Assembly: GCA_964538565.1 (NCBI GenBank)
Contig: CAZIGW010000181.1
Coordinates: forward strand, 1 to 8,087
DNA from: CAYVBN01 sp964538565
Lineage (GTDB): Bacteria > Pseudomonadota > Alphaproteobacteria > Rhizobiales > Xanthobacteraceae
Length of the DNA stretch: 8,087 nt
Direction: 5' to 3'
Shown: in pieces, positions 5,724-8,087 of the stretch
How the letters are laid out: every line of letters begins with the position of its first letter
Position numbering within the stretch: the stretch's first letter is position 1
The notes under the pieces: model-generated
Told to the model about the DNA's origin: nothing
Seen by the model: the letters and a program-made list of their open reading frames with translations, nothing else
Databases searched by the model: none
Made by a program: the position numbers and the translations under genes

Positions 5724-5739
5724 TAGAACATATTTTCTA
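5724..5739. promoter_or_regulatory. Putative Lrp-type operator (TAGAA-N6-TTCTA)
   Basis: TAGAACATATTTTCTA is a 16-bp dyad with perfect 5-bp arms and an AT-rich centre, close to the general Lrp layout YAG...CTR. It lies 52-67 nt upstream of the Lrp-family start codon, suited to autoregulation. This is inferred from sequence. Confidence 0.5.
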
Positions 5740-5767
5740 AACACCCGGGACGGCTTCTACTTAAAGA

Positions 5768-5779
5768 GAAATATATTCC
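5768..5779. promoter_or_regulatory. Second AT-rich dyad upstream of the Lrp-family gene
   Basis: GAAATATATTCC is a near-palindrome centred on ATATAT, 42 bp centre to centre from the first dyad, i.e. about four helical turns. That spacing fits cooperative binding of an Lrp octamer or tetramer on one DNA face. It is weaker than the first site. Confidence 0.35.
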
Positions 5780-5856
5780 ATTTCAAGACCTTCGCGCCAT
5801 GGCCACGCCGCACGCGGCGCCCGGCCGGCCATCAAGGCCGCCCGCAGCCCGGCAGA

Positions 5857-6807
5857 TCAGCGAAGGACGTCGTCACCCCGCTCGAGCCAGGCGCGGATGA
5901 TGTGATGCGCGATGGCGATGGGTGGCGGCGTCGTCAGGCCGTGCGGATGCTGCCCGCGATACATGGCGGCGATCTCGTCGCGCGCGAACCAGCGGGCCGC
6001 CTCAAGCTCGCTGTGGTCGACCGTGATCTCGCGCGACAGCGCCCGGGTGTGGCAGCCGATCATCAGCGACATCGGGAAGGGCCAGGGCTGCGACGCGAAA
6101 TAGGCGACCTCTCCGCAGATGACGCCCGTTTCCTCCCGCGTCTCGCGCCGCACGGCCTCTTCCACGGTTTCGCCCGGCTCGACGAATCCGGCGAGGCACG
6201 ACCACATGCCGGGTGCGAAGCGCGTCTGTCGCCCCAACAGGCAGCGGTCGCCGTCGATCGTCAGCATGATGACGACGGGATCGGTGCGCGGAAAGTGCTG
6301 GGCCTTGCACGCCGGGCAATCGCGCCGCCAGCCGGCCTGCACGAGCTTCGTCGGCGCGCCACAGACCGCGCAGAAGCGGTGACGGGCATGCCAGGCGAGG
6401 AGCGCCTTGGCTTCGGCGAGCGGAGGCAGATGCTCGGCCGCAACGAGTCCCTGCACGGCGATCGAGCGCAGATCGCGGACGACGAGATCGCCGCGGCTCT
6501 TGAGCTGGTCGACCTCGGCCGCGAAGAGCCCGGTCCCAAAACGGCCGACGCCCTCGGCCAGTCCGAGGAACACCACGTCCCCGCCGCCGAAGGCGCGCGC
6601 CTCCGCAAGCGTGAACAGAGGATCATGCGGACCGGTTGCGGCTTTCAAGACCACGAATTCGCCGGCGGTCAGATAGGTCCGCGCCGTATCGCCGGACTGC
6701 AACGCCGCGATCACCGCCGGGTCGCCGCGCAGTTCGGCCGCGCGTTCGAGCGGATTCGGCGTGTAGCCGAGCCGGGGGCTCGGCCCGAGATCGTGACGAG
6801 ACGGCAT
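5857..6807 (-). CDS. nudC: NudC, NAD(H) pyrophosphatase / NAD-RNA decapping hydrolase
   Basis: This 316-residue Nudix enzyme hydrolyses NAD(H) to NMN(H) and AMP and, by family knowledge, removes NAD caps from RNA 5' ends. An N-terminal domain (1-140) is followed by a four-cysteine zinc ribbon (C146-x2-C149 and C164-x2-C167). The Nudix domain has a complete Nudix box at 207-229 (G-x5-E-x7-RE-x2-EE-x-GV, read from GFVEPGETVEEAVRRETREE then TGV). The NudC signature SQPWPFPMS lies at 239-247. The ATG at 6807 has GGAG 7 nt upstream; the frame is open to 7416, but that extra stretch overlaps the HIT gene in another frame and has no NudC features. It lies 65 nt after the HIT gene, probably one transcript. 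Confidence 0.96.
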   Translation of the reverse strand: MPSRHDLGPSPRLGYTPNPLERAAELRGDPAVIAALQSGDTARTYLTAGEFVVLKAATGPHDPLFTLAEARAFGGGDVVFLGLAEGVGRFGTGLFAAEVDQLKSRGDLVVRDLRSIAVQGLVAAEHLPPLAEAKALLAWHARHRFCAVCGAPTKLVQAGWRRDCPACKAQHFPRTDPVVIMLTIDGDRCLLGRQTRFAPGMWSCLAGFVEPGETVEEAVRRETREETGVICGEVAYFASQPWPFPMSLMIGCHTRALSREITVDHSELEAARWFARDEIAAMYRGQHPHGLTTPPPIAIAHHIIRAWLERGDDVLR

Positions 6808-6872
6808 GAGGGTCTCCGGCGGGACTCCGACGGTGACACGATGCAGCAGGTGACGCAACGGGCGCAGCCCCG

Positions 6873-7295
6873 TCAGGCTGTCGCGATCCGGCTGCGCAAG
6901 GTTGCCAGCAGGCGTTGGCGCGCCGCGGGCGCGTAACGCCGTGCCGGCGCATGGCCCCACACCGGTCGCGGCCAGGCCGGATCGTCGCGCCGCCGCGCCA
7001 CCAGGTGCACGTGGAGCTGCGCCACGACATTTCCGATCGCCGCAATGTTGAGCTTGTCGCACGGCGCGACGTCCTTGAGCACCCGGCCGACCGCGGCGAT
7101 TTCCCGCATGAGTTGCGCCTGCTCGAATTCCGCGAGATCGGTGATCTCGACCGCCGCCACGCGTCGCGGAACCAGCAGGAGCCAGGGATAGTTCGCGTCG
7201 TCCATCAGCAGGAGCCGGGACAACGGCAGATCGCCGACCGCGAGCGTGTCGGCGGCGAGTTGCGGATGAAGGGACCACGCGGTCGAATCGGGCAT
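6873..7295 (-). CDS. HIT-family (histidine triad) protein
   Basis: This 140-residue protein belongs to the HIT superfamily of nucleotide hydrolases/transferases. The core strand KLNIAAIGN (81-89) is followed by the triad region QLHVHLVAR (93-101), then DPAWPRPVWG (105-114), a signature of the proteobacterial subfamily commonly found near nudC. The triad reads Q93-x-H95-x-H97, so the first histidine is Gln while the middle, nucleophile-position histidine is kept; this seems to be a subfamily trait rather than a defect. Substrate is unknown. The ATG at 7295 has no strong ribosome site. It is transcribed away from ffs, and nudC follows. Confidence 0.9.
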   Translation of the reverse strand: MPDSTAWSLHPQLAADTLAVGDLPLSRLLLMDDANYPWLLLVPRRVAAVEITDLAEFEQAQLMREIAAVGRVLKDVAPCDKLNIAAIGNVVAQLHVHLVARRRDDPAWPRPVWGHAPARRYAPAARQRLLATLRSRIATA

Positions 7296-7350
7296 GGGAC
7301 GGGCCGGTTCGGCAATCCCGACGTCCTAGCACGCGGTCGGCGGCGCGCGC

Positions 7351-7379
7351 TTGCTTTCTCGTTCCGTTCCGCCGATATA
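7351..7379 (+). promoter_or_regulatory. Putative sigma-70 promoter of ffs
   Basis: TTGCTT (7351-7356) and GATATA (7374-7379) are separated by 17 nt. The expected start point a few bases after 7379 coincides with the 5' end of the SRP RNA. Confidence 0.65.
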
Positions 7380-7380
7380 G

Positions 7381-7482
7381 GGGCGGGAGGTTGGCGGTGG
7401 ACGAGCCACTCGCCAACCGGGTCAGGTCCGGAAGGAAGCAGCCCTAACGAGCTCCGGTTCGGGTCGCTCGTCAGCCTCCCAC
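7381..7482 (+). ncRNA. ffs: Signal recognition particle RNA, small 4.5S type
   Basis: This is the RNA of the SRP, which binds Ffh and targets membrane proteins to FtsY. The universally conserved tip is exact: GGTCAGGTCCGGAAGGAAGC at 7420-7439, continuing AGCCCTAACGA to 7450. It gives a UCC-GGAA-GGA tetraloop hairpin (7427-7436) above the symmetric Ffh-binding loop. Arms AACCGG (7415-7420) and CCGGTT (7454-7459), ACGAGC (7401-7406) and GCTCGT (7466-7471), and the closing GGGAGG (7385-7390) and CCTCCC (7475-7480) build the rod. There is no Alu domain. Exact ends are uncertain by a few bases, and no clear U-run terminator follows. It precedes dnaX by 77 nt on the same strand. Confidence 0.95.
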
Positions 7483-7515
7483 CGAATTCTCCAAGGCGAA
7501 GACCGGATGGCGAAG

Positions 7516-7538
7516 CACGTGACACGCGGACACGTGAC
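7516..7538. repeat. Tandem CACGTGAC repeats upstream of dnaX
   Basis: Two copies of CACGTGAC (7516-7523 and 7531-7538) are separated by ACGCGGA, 15 bp apart. CACGTG is itself palindromic, so the pair can also form a 6-bp hairpin. It lies 22-44 nt before the dnaX start, between ffs and dnaX. Its role is unknown; it could be an operator or leader hairpin, or chance in GC-rich DNA. Confidence 0.3.
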
Positions 7539-7559
7539 CGCGCGGCGGCGGGAGAGAGC

Positions 7560-8087
7560 ATGAGCGACGCCGGGACGCCAACGGCCGCCGATCCGGGCCT
7601 CGGCGCCGCGCCGTCCGTGGCGCACGCCGGGACCTACCGGGTCCTCGCCCGCAAGTATCGGCCCGCCTCCTTCGACGACCTGATCGGCCAGGACGCGATG
7701 GTGCGGACGATCTCCAACGCGTTCGACACCGGCCGCATTCCGCAGGCGTGGATCCTCACCGGTGTGCGCGGCGTCGGCAAGACGACGACCGCACGCATCC
7801 TCGCGCGCGGCCTCAACTACGAGCTGCCCGACGGGTCCGGTGCACCGACCATCGACATGCCCATCCTGGGGGTGCACTGCCAGGCCATCATGGAGAGCCG
7901 GCACGTCGACGTGCTGGAGATGGACGCCGCCTCGCACAACAGCGTCGACGACATCCGGCAGATCAACGAGGCGGTCCGCTACGCACCGGTCTCGGCGCGC
8001 TACAAGGTCTACATCCTCGACGAAGTCCATATGCTCTCGAGCGCCGCGTTCAACGCGCTGCTCAAGACGCTGGAGGAACCGCCGCCG
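7560..8087 (+). CDS. dnaX: DnaX, DNA polymerase III tau/gamma subunit, N-terminal part
   Basis: This is the first 176 codons of the clamp-loader ATPase, cut by the right edge. A 25-residue extension precedes the family start (YRVLARKYRPASFDDLIGQD). The Walker A motif is GVRGVGKT (68-75) and Walker B with the DExH-like box is VYILDEVHM (150-158). The SRC-preceding helix region begins with FNALLKTLEEPP (164-175). The AASHNSVDDIRQI stretch is also typical. The zinc module of the E. coli protein is mostly lost: LNC is LNY, CGVC is ILGV, and only the last cysteine (C107 in HCQAIMESRH) remains. From memory this is shared by alphaproteobacterial DnaX. The ATG at 7560 follows GGAG. Any tau/gamma frameshift site would lie outside the window. 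Confidence 0.96.
   Translation, partial: MSDAGTPTAADPGLGAAPSVAHAGTYRVLARKYRPASFDDLIGQDAMVRTISNAFDTGRIPQAWILTGVRGVGKTTTARILARGLNYELPDGSGAPTIDMPILGVHCQAIMESRHVDVLEMDAASHNSVDDIRQINEAVRYAPVSARYKVYILDEVHMLSSAAFNALLKTLEEPPP

Noticed and set aside
5673..5856. Possible nudC terminator in the nudC-Lrp gap
   Set aside because: Short GC stems such as GGCC-TTGAT-GGCC are present, but none is followed by a U-run.
6808..7416. A 203-residue N-terminal extension of NudC
   Set aside because: The frame is open only because of high GC. It overlaps the well-supported HIT gene, and the ATG at 6807 has a ribosome site and gives a normal NudC length.

Overview
The window is GC-rich chromosomal DNA, most likely from an alphaproteobacterium of the Rhizobiales/Hyphomicrobiales (a Bradyrhizobium- or Xanthobacteraceae-like organism). 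The basis is the Flp/Tad pilus gene complement with several 54-56 residue Flp pilins next to cpaA-cpaB-cpaC, a stand-alone CpaC-N-like secreted protein, a short 4.5S-type SRP RNA directly upstream of dnaX, and a DnaX that has lost most of its zinc-binding cysteines. The taxonomic call comes from recalled family knowledge, not a search.

Region 1 (1-2956, minus strand) is the proximal part of a Tad (tight adherence) pilus locus. In transcription order it holds flp3, flp2, flp1, a strong intrinsic terminator, cpaA (prepilin peptidase), cpaB (secretin-associated SAF protein) and the first 83 codons of cpaC (secretin), which leaves the window at the left edge. Region 2 (2957-3321) is a divergent promoter region. 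Region 3 (3322-5198, plus strand) holds a secreted protein that is only the N-terminal domain of a CpaC-like secretin, followed by two TadE/TadG-type minor pseudopilins, each with a prepilin-type cleavage motif. CpaA would process the three Flp pilins and probably both TadE-like proteins. CpaB and CpaC would form the outer-membrane channel. The ATPase and platform genes (cpaD/E/F, tadB/C) are expected beyond the left edge.

Region 4 (5199-7295, minus strand) is unrelated housekeeping: an Lrp/AsnC-family regulator with AT-rich palindromes in its promoter, NudC (NAD(H)/NAD-RNA pyrophosphatase) and a HIT-family protein, the last two probably co-transcribed. Region 5 (7321-8087, plus strand) holds the SRP RNA gene ffs with a recognisable promoter, and the start of dnaX (DNA polymerase III tau/gamma), cut by the right edge.

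I found no mobile element, CRISPR array, tRNA or phage gene, and no clearly new system. The more unusual points are regulatory: a homologous leader shared by flp1 and flp2, CtrA-box-like TTAA motifs at the pilus promoters, a terminator and a dyad between the pilin genes and cpaA, and palindromes upstream of the Lrp-family gene.
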